NCBI RefSeq assembly: GCF_047345415.1
Contig: NZ_JBLFEP010000008.1
Coordinates: 57,626 to 121,625, forward strand
Direction: 5' to 3'
DNA length: 64,000 nucleotides
Source of the DNA: Maribacter_C sp947494565
Lineage (GTDB): Bacteria; Bacteroidota; Bacteroidia; Flavobacteriales; Flavobacteriaceae
In this document: positions 8,793 through 17,077 of the stretch, one piece after another
How positions within the stretch are numbered: the first letter of the stretch is position 1
Layout of the letters: every line of letters begins with the position of its first letter
Made by a program: the position numbers and the translations under genes
Notes under the pieces: generated by a model
Database searches by the model: none
What the model was told of the DNA's origin: nothing
What the model saw: the letters and a program-made list of their open reading frames with translations, nothing else

Positions 8793-9884
8793 ATGGATAT
8801 AACTATTGAAAGTGATCTTATTGATGGTATCAAGGCCGGTCTGTACATTCAATTGATACTGGTCGGACTGATTTATATGGTTGGCAGCCGGTGGAAGGCA
8901 AGACCACTTTTAATTGGTAGTTTTTGCTTTGTTCTCGGGGCCACTACCTTATATACTATTCTATGGGCGTACTTTAAGGGTTCCCTTTGGGGAAACCTGA
9001 TATTCGGTGGTTTTAAAACCCTTTTTCTCGCCCCGATTCTATACCTCTACATAATTGTATTGCCCCAACAGGGCAAGATATTCCGCACCATAACCCTTCA
9101 TCTCGCAGCTCCACTCCTACTCTCAACGGTTTATACCTTGATTAAATTCGGTTTTTCTACTTTCTTTCATACGAACTATGTCTTTATAGCCCAATTGTTT
9201 CTCTTTCTAAATATCGCTTTGTTTGTAGTTTATATAGTACTCTTAATCAAAAATCGCTATCGATTGCATGGCATTCTACCGAGTTTGAAAAAGAAGTATT
9301 TCATTTTCTTTTTTGCGCTAATGGGGTACTTTCTTATCACCTATACCATTCACTTTGTCTCTGTTTATTTCGTGGAACAAACAGAGCGATTTTATGTAAT
9401 ACTCAATTCATATATTCTTTTCCCATTTACCTTTTTGGTCTATTTTGCCACCATTATCTTTGCTATAAGCGAGAATAATCAGCTCAAGAATTTCTTCATT
9501 CCAAAATCCCCTTTTCTGGACAAAGAGCTCGTTGAAAAAGAGCAAGAAATCAAATCTCTGGTGACGCAACGGATCATTGGCGAAAAGCTTTTTAAAACCC
9601 AGCATCTTACCGCCAAAGAGGCCGCCCAAACCTTAGGGGTGCACAAAAACGCCTTGATAGCCTATATACGCTTACATTATCAACAGTCTTTTAATGAGTA
9701 TATCAATGCCTTGCGCATTGAGGAGTTCAAAAAAATCTATCTGGAAAACGATCTACCTAATTTTAGCATTTCCGGTGTGGCCTATGAGGTCGGCTTTAAA
9801 TCGAAAACTACATTTTATCGGATTTTTAAAGAAAAAACCGGTAGTACTCCAGGTGCGTTCACCAAATCGCTTGACCTTAAGTAA
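8793..9884 (+). CDS. Membrane AraC-family transcriptional regulator
   Basis: 363 residues. The N-terminal half is a membrane domain with about seven hydrophobic segments (from IQLILVGLIYMVG to YILFPFTFLVYFATIIF, up to about residue 225). The C-terminal ~110 residues form an AraC HTH: LTAKEAAQTLGVHKNALIAYI (first HTH), then YEVGFKSKTTFYRIFKEKTGSTPG, the classic second-HTH signature. This 7TM-AraC layout is common in Bacteroidota and suggests sensing within or across the membrane, but the ligand is unknown. A paralogue of identical length is encoded at 11282-12373 (shared LQL, GG.K..FL and C-terminal HTH patterns). Its divergent neighbour is a lipoprotein gene. Confidence 0.85.
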   Translation: MDITIESDLIDGIKAGLYIQLILVGLIYMVGSRWKARPLLIGSFCFVLGATTLYTILWAYFKGSLWGNLIFGGFKTLFLAPILYLYIIVLPQQGKIFRTITLHLAAPLLLSTVYTLIKFGFSTFFHTNYVFIAQLFLFLNIALFVVYIVLLIKNRYRLHGILPSLKKKYFIFFFALMGYFLITYTIHFVSVYFVEQTERFYVILNSYILFPFTFLVYFATIIFAISENNQLKNFFIPKSPFLDKELVEKEQEIKSLVTQRIIGEKLFKTQHLTAKEAAQTLGVHKNALIAYIRLHYQQSFNEYINALRIEEFKKIYLENDLPNFSISGVAYEVGFKSKTTFYRIFKEKTGSTPGAFTKSLDLK

Positions 9885-9932
9885 CCAATGGATGATCATA
9901 CCCAAATAATTTAGTACGTGACGTCGGCCAGT

Positions 9933-10352
9933 TTATCTTTTAATCGCCCGCATGCGATTGTTTCGCTTGTTGTGCTCCACCGCTGCGTAGCCCAAAGCTT
10001 CCAATAAAGGGGGGATGTACATGCCCACCCGACCTCGGAATCCTTTTCTGAGGCCATACCATCCTCCAATAGAGTTATCGGCAGCGCGCGCCCAGAACTC
10101 CACGGTATCAGGCTTTGCCTCCACCTTTTCATCTTTACTGCCTAAAAACATCCAATCTCCATGTTCTAAAAGCATTTGATAGAGGTCTTCGATTATGCTG
10201 ATATCATAGTACAAAATCGTTTTGCCGACCGTACACACCAACACTTCCTTATCGTTCTTAATGTCAACGTGCATCGTATACTCAGAAGATAAAGGGGGTG
10301 TCTTGAGTAGTAATGGGTTTTCTTTGGTGCCGATTTTTTCTTTGTAGTTCAT
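9933..10352 (-). CDS. Small cytoplasmic conserved-type protein, unknown function
   Basis: 139 residues, no signal peptide or transmembrane segment. Visible features: a beta-rich N-terminal half (LVCTVGKTILYYDISII), a Trp-containing middle (HGDWMFLGSKDE), and a basic end (NKRNNRMRAIKR). I do not recognise the family. Its ATG overlaps the stop of the SRPBCC gene by one base (TGATG), so the two are translationally coupled and probably work together or share a ligand. It is convergent with the AraC regulator at 8793-9884. Confidence 0.55.
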   Translation of the reverse strand: MNYKEKIGTKENPLLLKTPPLSSEYTMHVDIKNDKEVLVCTVGKTILYYDISIIEDLYQMLLEHGDWMFLGSKDEKVEAKPDTVEFWARAADNSIGGWYGLRKGFRGRVGMYIPPLLEALGYAAVEHNKRNNRMRAIKR

Positions 10353-10807
10353 CAGTTTTTAATTTCAATTGCTATAGCTTCGTTTTCCAGATCGTTTACA
10401 AACTTTTCGAATGCCTCATCAAAAGAGGGGATCATCTTGGCAAATAAGGGGAAAAACGGGCCTCCGATTTTTTCACTCATAGAAAACAGGGTACCGGAAT
10501 CGTTGGCTTTTAAATCAAAAGTTCTCTTTCCCATTCCATCACCCCACACCAATTTTTCACCTTCGATCAGTTCTTTCACCTTCAATTTGAAAGTGCGTTT
10601 TTCATCAAGATAACTTTTCAATCGAATGGTAGCTCCTTTTTTAATCTGACCGTCAAAATAGGTAATCGTACTGTTCCATTTGGTATATTTCTCGCCATCG
10701 ACCAAAATATTCCATAACGTGTCTGGATCGGTATGGATGTGCTTTTGAATCGACGTGGTTCTACTGAAAAGGGTTTTTTCAGTCACTGCTTTTACTACAT
10801 TTTCCAT
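10352..10807 (-). CDS. SRPBCC (START/Bet v1-like) domain protein
   Basis: 151 residues, a single helix-grip domain. The family pattern is seen from IHTDPDTLWNILVDGEKYTKWNSTI, through GATIRLKSYL and LVWGDGMG, to the long C-terminal helix FDEAFEKFVNDLENEA. SRPBCC domains form a hydrophobic cavity for lipids or other apolar ligands. No signal peptide. The gene is coupled by a TGATG overlap to the downstream 139-residue protein and is divergent from the second AraC regulator (474 bp apart); an inverted-repeat motif in that gap could be shared. Ligand unknown. Confidence 0.75.
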   Translation of the reverse strand: MENVVKAVTEKTLFSRTTSIQKHIHTDPDTLWNILVDGEKYTKWNSTITYFDGQIKKGATIRLKSYLDEKRTFKLKVKELIEGEKLVWGDGMGKRTFDLKANDSGTLFSMSEKIGGPFFPLFAKMIPSFDEAFEKFVNDLENEAIAIEIKN

Positions 10808-10985
10808 ATTCTTATTTCAATTTATTGGATATCATGCCCCCCCTTCGATACGATACAACCGTATCGCCTTGACATGGGTATTTGGGTGTTGAAAGGCAAT
10901 CGCTTTAAGCGCTCAACCTCATGTTTCAGGTCTGCATTGACCATCAAAATTAGCGTTCAAGAAAACTACAAGCAGACTCATTTTA

Positions 10986-11018
10986 GTCTCATTTCAAGTT
11001 TTGAGACCTATTCACAAT
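10986..11018. promoter_or_regulatory. Candidate operator GTCTCA-N10-TGAGACC-N2-TTCRCAAT, copy 1
   Basis: GTCTCA (10986-10991) and TGAGAC (11002-11007) form an inverted repeat with 10-bp spacing; the match to a second copy at 13964 runs on as TTGAGACCnnTTCrCAAT. It lies in the 474-bp divergent gap between the SRPBCC gene and the second AraC regulator. A weaker partial match (TGAGACGTATT) occurs near 11135. The rest of the gap holds nothing I recognise. Confidence 0.4.
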
Positions 11019-11281
11019 GATTTTGGCCTACGCCAAATCATTCGTTTTTGGGAAGACCGGATTTTTAATTCATATTTACAGGGTCGGCTTGAAGTTTCGA
11101 AAAATTAGCATAAATTGAAAAAGTTCTAAACCGGTGAGACGTATTGATAATCCTCTTTATCGAAGTATAGAGGTATCAATAGTGTATGGCTTTGGTTTTT
11201 GAAATCAGTTCTCTTGGGCTATATCAAACAAGGAATGTCTTAACGGTTATCTACTTGTGGTTTGAATAAAATAGACTGAAA

Positions 11282-12373
11282 ATGAATGCGTATTGGGCGG
11301 AATCGATAGCCACCGGAATTTTTGTTTGTTTATACCTTCAACTTTTGGTTTTGGGTATTTTCAATTTATGGAATAAACCTGTGAAGAATAAAATTCTAGG
11401 TGCTTTGTGTTGCTTTCTCGCCTTGCCCTTTATCTATACGCTGTATTGGCCGACATTCAACAACAACTTGTTTTTCAATATTTTGCTGGGGGGCTATAAA
11501 CACGTTTTTCTACCTGCTTTTTTGTTTCTATTTATCTATACCATACAGCATAAAAAAATAGGCAAAAGAAAGTTGCTTGTTCATCTGTCATTGCCTGCAC
11601 TTTTACATGTGACCTACATGACCATAAAGTTTGGCTTCAAGGACTTTTATGCCGAAAACATCATTCGTATTGTCGCCGCTGTTCATCTATTTATATTTTT
11701 CTCTTATCTGTGGTATCTCTTTTTGGGTATTCCAATACTGAAGATCCTAAAGAGCAAACTTCTAAAAAAGAGCTACATACGCTATGCGCTTTTTTTCTGG
11801 ATCATATCGCTCTATCAACTTCGTTTGAATACGAAAACCTTATATGAAATTATGCTGCCCGAATCGGATTATCGGGCGTCATTTGATTTTCTCTTCCAGG
11901 ATTTTTATCAAATCTTAGCCATATTGGTTACCACTGGTATTTTGATCTTTGCCATTTTAGAATCTCCCAGTTTAAAATCAGCTCTTCTGGGAAATCGTAT
12001 TTACAATAGGTACGACACCATCTCCGATGAGGATGTCATACGGCAATTCATACAAACCCATTTTGATACCAAAAAAGTATTCACCCAACCTGATTTCGAC
12101 TTGAAAAGTTTATTGAAAACGGACAAAATCTCGGCAGCTCAGTTCAAGTTGTTTTTAAAAAAAGAATTCGACCAGACTCCTCTTGAATTCATAAATACCT
12201 TACGGGTAAATGAATTCAAGTCGTTAATTGTACTGGAGGAAAACCATAAGTACAGTCTGATCGGAATCGCCGAAAAAGTAGGGTTTTCGTCGAAGGCCAC
12301 CTTTTATCGGCAGTTTAAGCAACGAGAAGGTATCACCCCAAAGCAGTATCAAGAGCAGATGCGACCCCTATAA
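11282..12373 (+). CDS. Membrane AraC-family transcriptional regulator (paralogue)
   Basis: 363 residues, the same length and layout as the regulator at 8793-9884: a membrane half (LQLLVLGIFNL, LALPFIYTLYW, FLPAFLFLFIYTI, further segments to about 225) and a C-terminal AraC HTH (LKSLLKTDKISAAQFKLFLKK; IAEKVGFSSKATFYRQFKQREG). The stop is immediately followed (1 bp) by the end of the convergent PDZ-hydrolase gene. The pair of paralogues less than 2 kb apart suggests local duplication followed by divergence. The inverted-repeat motif 275 bp upstream may be an operator; this is inference. Confidence 0.85.
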   Translation: MNAYWAESIATGIFVCLYLQLLVLGIFNLWNKPVKNKILGALCCFLALPFIYTLYWPTFNNNLFFNILLGGYKHVFLPAFLFLFIYTIQHKKIGKRKLLVHLSLPALLHVTYMTIKFGFKDFYAENIIRIVAAVHLFIFFSYLWYLFLGIPILKILKSKLLKKSYIRYALFFWIISLYQLRLNTKTLYEIMLPESDYRASFDFLFQDFYQILAILVTTGILIFAILESPSLKSALLGNRIYNRYDTISDEDVIRQFIQTHFDTKKVFTQPDFDLKSLLKTDKISAAQFKLFLKKEFDQTPLEFINTLRVNEFKSLIVLEENHKYSLIGIAEKVGFSSKATFYRQFKQREGITPKQYQEQMRPL

Positions 12374-13690
12374 CTACTGGTCCTTTTTTAAGATTTCCCA
12401 AGCCCAATCGATAATTTGCTGGCTAACATCCGACTCCCATTCGCCTGGTTTAAAGTGATAACTACTGGCATAATCAGGGTGTAAGGTACTCCAATGGTCA
12501 AGACCCTCATATTTAAAAAGCTCATAATCAGGATGGTCATTTTTTTCTAGAACCGACACAATCATATCGTTATCACTTTCGGTCATTATCCAATCATTGG
12601 TTCCCCATCGTATTCGGGCAGGTACCTTCAGGTCTTCCCATTGCTTGGCAAAGTTGAAATCCTGTACTTGGTGATAATACTGCATTGACCTACCATACAT
12701 GTGGTACAACCCTTGCCGATGGTACTTTTTATAGGCAGGATGATCTTTTAGTATGGCTGCAAAACTGCGTTTTTTAACAAGCATTTCATAATACAACGGA
12801 ATGTAAACCGTATTCATCAGTTCATAAACTTCTTCTTGTGTCTTGCCTTCTATATTCAGTATTCTTCGCTCGATCTCCAACATATGCTCAAACCAGGTTT
12901 TAAAAAAAGTACCATCAGAGATAACCCCGGCGAGGTCATAGGTATTTGCAAGGTATGGTGCTAGGGCACTACCCATACTGTTGCCATAGACAACAATTTT
13001 AGTGGTATCGACGTAAGGTCTGCTTTTCAAATATTTGACCGCGGATTCATATCCGTTTAGTTCTGTTTTGAAATCAACTTTTCCGCAGTCGCCTTCACTA
13101 TCACCAACACCGGGTTTTTCAATTCGAAAAAGTACCATGTTCGATTTTTCGGCAAGGTCTTGTATGAGCTTTACCCAATTGTTACTCCTGCCAGAATACT
13201 TTTCCACTGAAGAACAACTTAAGCCTTGTATGAGAATAATGGCCGGGTTTTTCTGCAACTCCTTTCCTTTTGGTATCGTTATTATGGCACGTTGCTTTAT
13301 ACCAAAATCATTGACCACTGTCTCGTACAGGGTCTTTACATTGCTATTCTCTTCATAGGGCATTGCCTTCAGCCGCACTATAGCTGAAACGAGCTTTCCA
13401 TTACGCTTGACCTCGATTTTAGTATCCGCTACAGATCTCAAACCGTAGGTGATTGCACTCCAATCCTCTTGATTGCCTACAAGTCTGTCATTTACCGCAA
13501 TTATCAGATCTCCTTTTTGAAACCCCGCTTTGTCCAAAGGAGAACCTGCTATGATAGCGTTTATCACCGCTCCTGGAGTCTTATTATCGGGCCAAGCGAT
13601 TTTTGATTCAAAGGCGGCCCTTCTAGGTAAATCTTGGGCAAAGGAAAGAGTGCTTGAAAAAAGTACTACTAGTGTTAAATACTTGAACAT
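12374..13690 (-). CDS. Secreted PDZ plus alpha/beta-hydrolase protein
   Basis: 438 residues with a signal peptide (MFKYLTLVVLFSSTLSFA). Residues about 30-110 are a PDZ domain (GAVINAIIAGSPLDKAGFQKGD and IIAVNDR are typical). From about 120 an alpha/beta-hydrolase follows: ILIQGLSCSSVEK (oxyanion region), the nucleophile elbow GNSMGSA, and a C-terminal His in LDHWSTLHPD. A third catalytic acid is plausible in RWGTNDWIMTESDND. The product probably acts in the periplasm on esters or peptides; some serine hydrolases of this kind are annotated as dienelactone-hydrolase or peptidase. It converges on the AraC gene and lies divergent from the HExxH gene at 14068. Confidence 0.8.
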   Translation of the reverse strand: MFKYLTLVVLFSSTLSFAQDLPRRAAFESKIAWPDNKTPGAVINAIIAGSPLDKAGFQKGDLIIAVNDRLVGNQEDWSAITYGLRSVADTKIEVKRNGKLVSAIVRLKAMPYEENSNVKTLYETVVNDFGIKQRAIITIPKGKELQKNPAIILIQGLSCSSVEKYSGRSNNWVKLIQDLAEKSNMVLFRIEKPGVGDSEGDCGKVDFKTELNGYESAVKYLKSRPYVDTTKIVVYGNSMGSALAPYLANTYDLAGVISDGTFFKTWFEHMLEIERRILNIEGKTQEEVYELMNTVYIPLYYEMLVKKRSFAAILKDHPAYKKYHRQGLYHMYGRSMQYYHQVQDFNFAKQWEDLKVPARIRWGTNDWIMTESDNDMIVSVLEKNDHPDYELFKYEGLDHWSTLHPDYASSYHFKPGEWESDVSQQIIDWAWEILKKDQ

Positions 13691-13963
13691 TTGAATTTGA
13701 TTTATTTAGATGATTTGACTTATTCAAAAAAAAATCTCATAAAATGGTCGATTGTAAGTGAAACTTCGAGTTTGCGAGCCGTGAAGTCACTGTACCGTTA
13801 GAAACATCGGCTACCCCTGCCCCATCTATTCCTCCAACAATCACTTCCCGATTCTCCTATCACTTTAGGAGAAAAGACCAATCAATAACAGAAACATTTT
13901 TTTCTGACGCCCATTACGATTCTCGAAGGTATATGTCGTAATAACATCCTTCGAAAACAAGAA

Positions 13964-13996
13964 GTCTCAAAAATCGGATTGAGACCAGTTCGCAAT
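13964..13996. promoter_or_regulatory. Candidate operator GTCTCA-N10-TGAGACC-N2-TTCRCAAT, copy 2
   Basis: GTCTCA (13964-13969) and TGAGAC (13980-13985), spaced by 10 bp and extended as TTGAGACCAGTTCGCAAT, match the motif at 10986 including bases outside the inverted repeat. It is 83 bp before the HExxH gene at 14068 and 274 bp before the PDZ-hydrolase gene. The remainder of the 377-bp gap (13691-14067) shows nothing else recognisable. Confidence 0.4.
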
Positions 13997-14067
13997 ACAA
14001 ATCAATCGAAATAAAGATTTTTTTCCATCCGGTTGCTTATTTTTAGGACGGACGCTAAAACCAACTG

Positions 14068-15087
14068 ATGAAAAACCATATTTTTTGCTTTATTGCCCTA
14101 CTTGTCCTCCCTTCCTTATATGGACAATTAGAGATTACCTTTAATTATGACATGATCGAGGGTATCCAAACCCTTCGGACTGAAGACACCATTACCGATA
14201 TCCGTTTTGAGCAACTGGTCTCCAGTCAAGGAACGCAGGGTTTTCTAAAAAAAATGAAATCCTACCGCCCGTCGGCCAACGAAAAGGCATTTAAAGAAAG
14301 TTTAGGCCACCTGTTGACCGAAAGTGATGCTCCGGATCTGTTTTTCTATAGTCGTGTCAAGCCCAAGTTTCAAATCGGTGCCGAATTTGTCACCAATCTC
14401 AAAACGGAAGAGTCCAAAATAAAAAGGGCTTTGATTGAAAGCCTAGGCGACTTTTTGCCGGCGTCAAACCAGCGTCATATCACGTTATATTTCGTTTTTG
14501 GAGCTATCGGTGGAGGATGGACGATGGACGGTGAACCGAATTCCTTTTATATAGATGTATCGTCTTTTGAAAAAAACGATGCTGTCGGACTTCAACTCCT
14601 TTGTAAGCATGAAGTCTTGCATCTTATACAAGACCAGACCAGGCCTAAGCTCTCAAAGAACGAACCCGCGGCCTACTATATAGAACAAGCTTTCCGGGAA
14701 GGAATGGCCACCTATGTTGCAGATTTTACAAAGGTCGAAAATGCCAGCGGCTATGCCCTGTTCAATCAAAAAATTTACAACAAAAACCAGCGGCGCAAAG
14801 AGACAAACTACAGACTCTTTGAATTGTTGGTTATTGATTTGTTCGAACAAAGATGTGACTACGACTTTGTTGATGATCTTTCGTTGTCCGGCATGTATGA
14901 TAGTCCCGCTTATTTTGTATTCTATGACATGATGCGCACAATGGAGTCCAAATTAGGTACATCACAGGTAGTAAAACTGTTGGAGTTGAGCGCAATCGAT
15001 TTTATTTGGTCCTACGAGCAATTGGAGGAGACCGATTACCAGTTCTCCGAAAAGTTTTCCCAAGTCTTGGCCAAGCTAAAACATTGA
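14068..15087 (+). CDS. Secreted HExxH protein (putative zinc peptidase, DUF5700-like)
   Basis: 339 residues with a signal peptide (LLVLPSLYGQ, cleaved near residue 19). A zincin motif HEVLH lies at 181-185, followed 25 residues later by FREGMATYV, whose Glu may be the third ligand. Layout (HExxH, then REG.A) suggests the gluzincin-like putative peptidases of Bacteroidota such as DUF5700; that name is a guess. Its start is 83 bp after a candidate operator that also occurs near the AraC gene at 11282, so the regulator may control it. A protein of the same length and motif order is at 7149-8168. Confidence 0.6.
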   Translation: MKNHIFCFIALLVLPSLYGQLEITFNYDMIEGIQTLRTEDTITDIRFEQLVSSQGTQGFLKKMKSYRPSANEKAFKESLGHLLTESDAPDLFFYSRVKPKFQIGAEFVTNLKTEESKIKRALIESLGDFLPASNQRHITLYFVFGAIGGGWTMDGEPNSFYIDVSSFEKNDAVGLQLLCKHEVLHLIQDQTRPKLSKNEPAAYYIEQAFREGMATYVADFTKVENASGYALFNQKIYNKNQRRKETNYRLFELLVIDLFEQRCDYDFVDDLSLSGMYDSPAYFVFYDMMRTMESKLGTSQVVKLLELSAIDFIWSYEQLEETDYQFSEKFSQVLAKLKH

Positions 15088-15320
15088 ATATCAATACCAA
15101 AAAAGGCTAATGATGTGCTTTGAATTCTAACAGCCTGAACCTTCTGTGCTCAAGTGACCCAGTCATCCTTGCAGTTGAATAATAGAAAGACATTACTCAA
15201 ACTCCGTATCGATCAAAGCATTAAAGCGATTCTACTTACTTCAATGAGTTTTGGTTTCAATTTTCAATACACATCACCCAATTCAATGACCGGTGGACTT
15301 ACCTTAATTTTGAAAGCTTC

Positions 15321-15356
15321 TAAAAACAAAAAAGTGACCTGCTTTCGCAAATCACT
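15321..15356 (-). terminator. Intrinsic terminator, minus strand
   Basis: Read on the minus strand: a 10-bp stem with two G:U pairs (AGTGATTTGC / GCAGGTCACT), a GAAA loop, then TTTTTTGTTTTT. It lies about 190 bp downstream of the rubredoxin-domain gene (stop at 15546) and may end that transcript. Confidence 0.7.
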
Positions 15357-15365
15357 CTTCCGGTT

Positions 15366-15379
15366 AGTCGGGACGACAG
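15366..15379 (-). other. tRNA-Pro-like 3' end fragment
   Basis: The minus-strand string CTGTCGTCCCGACT resembles the 3' end of Bacteroidota tRNA-Pro genes (from memory), directly upstream of a terminator. No other tRNA part is present. A near-identical string occurs at 57868-57881, also followed by a terminator. Such fragments are typical of recombination at tRNA genes, but 14 bases is weak evidence. The rest of 15088-15545 holds no gene I recognise. Confidence 0.3.
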
Positions 15380-15545
15380 AACTAATACTATATTTATTAT
15401 AATTACTTAAAGACCTTATTTTACATGATTGCCTAACTCCAAACTTGGTTCAAAATGGCACTCATAAAGGCAAATTTTACGCTTCCTTTACACTACTGAA
15501 TTGGAAAATCAATCAATACACCAAAATTGCCAAAAATTTCTTGAA

Positions 15546-16988
15546 TTAGAAACTATTGATTTCTAACTCTACTTTCTCAAAATTCTTCTTTGGGGAATCA
15601 CAAACCGGGCATTGGTAAGATTCCTTCAAATCTTTAAAAATAGTCCCCGCCGATATTCCTGCTTTGGCATCGCCATACAATTTGTCGTATACGGTAAAAC
15701 AAGATTGGCATTGATAGACGAACTGCTTTTGCTTTTCACTGTTGCCATTCACGGGTTCTTCTCTTGTTGCCAATTTGCCCAATTCGACAAAGTACTTTTT
15801 ACTGAGCTCCATTAACAATCCTGGGAGTTCTATCTTATCTACGTCCTGCGCGTAAGCCATGTATTTTTGTGTATTCGGGTCAAAATTTTCGAAATGCAAT
15901 ACATTATAGGTTGGTCGTACTTCAAAGTCTTGTACAATTGCAGGAAGAGCATTCTTCTCAATAATCACCGAAGCAAAATGAGAACGTTTACCGACATCGT
16001 TACTAATTCCGAAAGTTAGGCCATAGGTGCTGATATCATTTTGGTCGAAACTTCTGACTAAGAACTTCTTGAGTTCCAAAGCTTCTGAATCATCTACGGG
16101 CACATGCCAATTCATTTCCAATTGGGAGTGACGTACATTGATTCCCCATTGTCCTAAAAAGCGTTCTAATTCTAAGCGACTGTCTTTTTTTATACCTTTT
16201 ACGATGAAGGATTTCCATGGAGTAATACATATTTTACCAATACTATTATCCAAACAAAAACCACAAAACTCCTTTAAAAAAGCGAGGTCATACTTGTTGT
16301 TTCGCCAATACAAGCCCAGCCAATATTGGTCAATCCCCATACGGTTCATTCCTTCGTAATAGGGAAAAGTCGTATACTCGATTTTCAATTCTTTTTCAAT
16401 GGCCTTGTTATTCGTATCCAACTTTTTGCTGAGTACAAAAAAGAGCTCGTCCACATCTTGAATATCCTCGTAAATGGTTTCAATAGCCTGGGAAATTTTG
16501 GCAATATCCCATGTATAAATCAATACGGGATAGGTAGCCGACCGCTGCCAATGGGGAAGTTTGACATTCAAATACCAGTAATCTTCGCTCTCAGAGGCAA
16601 CAAAATTCAAGTCACCACTAAAAATGGGTACCAGTCTTTGTTTCGGGTCAGTGATGTTGATTTTAAGCTTGGGGTTATCGCCAAAACCTTCTAAAATATA
16701 GAGATAAGTAGACCCTTTCAACCAATAGGTCATGTCAAAAATATCTGCGGAAACATAGCTGCACACAATATTCTGATACTTGCGTTCACCAACAATTTCG
16801 GTATTGAATTGCGAGATACTTTCTAACTGTACTTCGTCGGCCGCCTTCATCGGAAAAAGCAAATCTTGGCGTGACCCAAAATGGACTTCCTTCAAACCAG
16901 CAGTCTCTAGCATGAAAATGATATCTTTCAATTCTCCCGGTGAGGTCACTCCCCCACGTATCAATATGCGGTGCAAATCGTCATTCAT
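15546..16988 (-). CDS. Rubredoxin-domain protein with nitrite/sulfite-reductase-like halves (nitrate assimilation)
   Basis: 480 residues, cytoplasmic. The first ~400 residues resemble the ferredoxin-like (NiR/SiR half) domains: RILIRGGVTSPGELKDIIF, then repeated LGLYWRN- and TFGISND-type strands, but I see no cysteine set for a siroheme-[4Fe-4S] centre. The last ~58 residues are a rubredoxin domain: CQSCFTVYD ... YQCPVCDSPKKNF, with both CxxC iron ligands intact. A single-iron electron carrier fused to a catalytically dead NiR fold suggests an electron donor or docking partner for nitrate or nitrite reductase; this is inference. It is 89 bp downstream of the nitrate reductase gene on the same strand. 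Confidence 0.7.
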   Translation of the reverse strand: MNDDLHRILIRGGVTSPGELKDIIFMLETAGLKEVHFGSRQDLLFPMKAADEVQLESISQFNTEIVGERKYQNIVCSYVSADIFDMTYWLKGSTYLYILEGFGDNPKLKINITDPKQRLVPIFSGDLNFVASESEDYWYLNVKLPHWQRSATYPVLIYTWDIAKISQAIETIYEDIQDVDELFFVLSKKLDTNNKAIEKELKIEYTTFPYYEGMNRMGIDQYWLGLYWRNNKYDLAFLKEFCGFCLDNSIGKICITPWKSFIVKGIKKDSRLELERFLGQWGINVRHSQLEMNWHVPVDDSEALELKKFLVRSFDQNDISTYGLTFGISNDVGKRSHFASVIIEKNALPAIVQDFEVRPTYNVLHFENFDPNTQKYMAYAQDVDKIELPGLLMELSKKYFVELGKLATREEPVNGNSEKQKQFVYQCQSCFTVYDKLYGDAKAGISAGTIFKDLKESYQCPVCDSPKKNFEKVELEINSF

Positions 16989-17008
16989 AGTTTTATCATT
17001 AAACTAAA

Positions 17009-17071
17009 GTCATGCTGAGTGGAGTCGAAGGGCTACGTCCATCTAAACATTTCTACTCCGCTCAATTTGAC
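17009..17071. repeat. REP-like palindromic element
   Basis: Arms GTCATGCTGAGTGGAGT (17009-) and its imperfect complement ACTCCGCTCAATTTGAC (to 17071) can fold into a hairpin. Sequences of this type (GTCATnCTGAGnGGAGTCGAAG) are scattered between genes in flavobacterial genomes. It sits between the rubredoxin gene and nitrate reductase gene. Confidence 0.6.
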
Positions 17072-17077
17072 CCTCTG

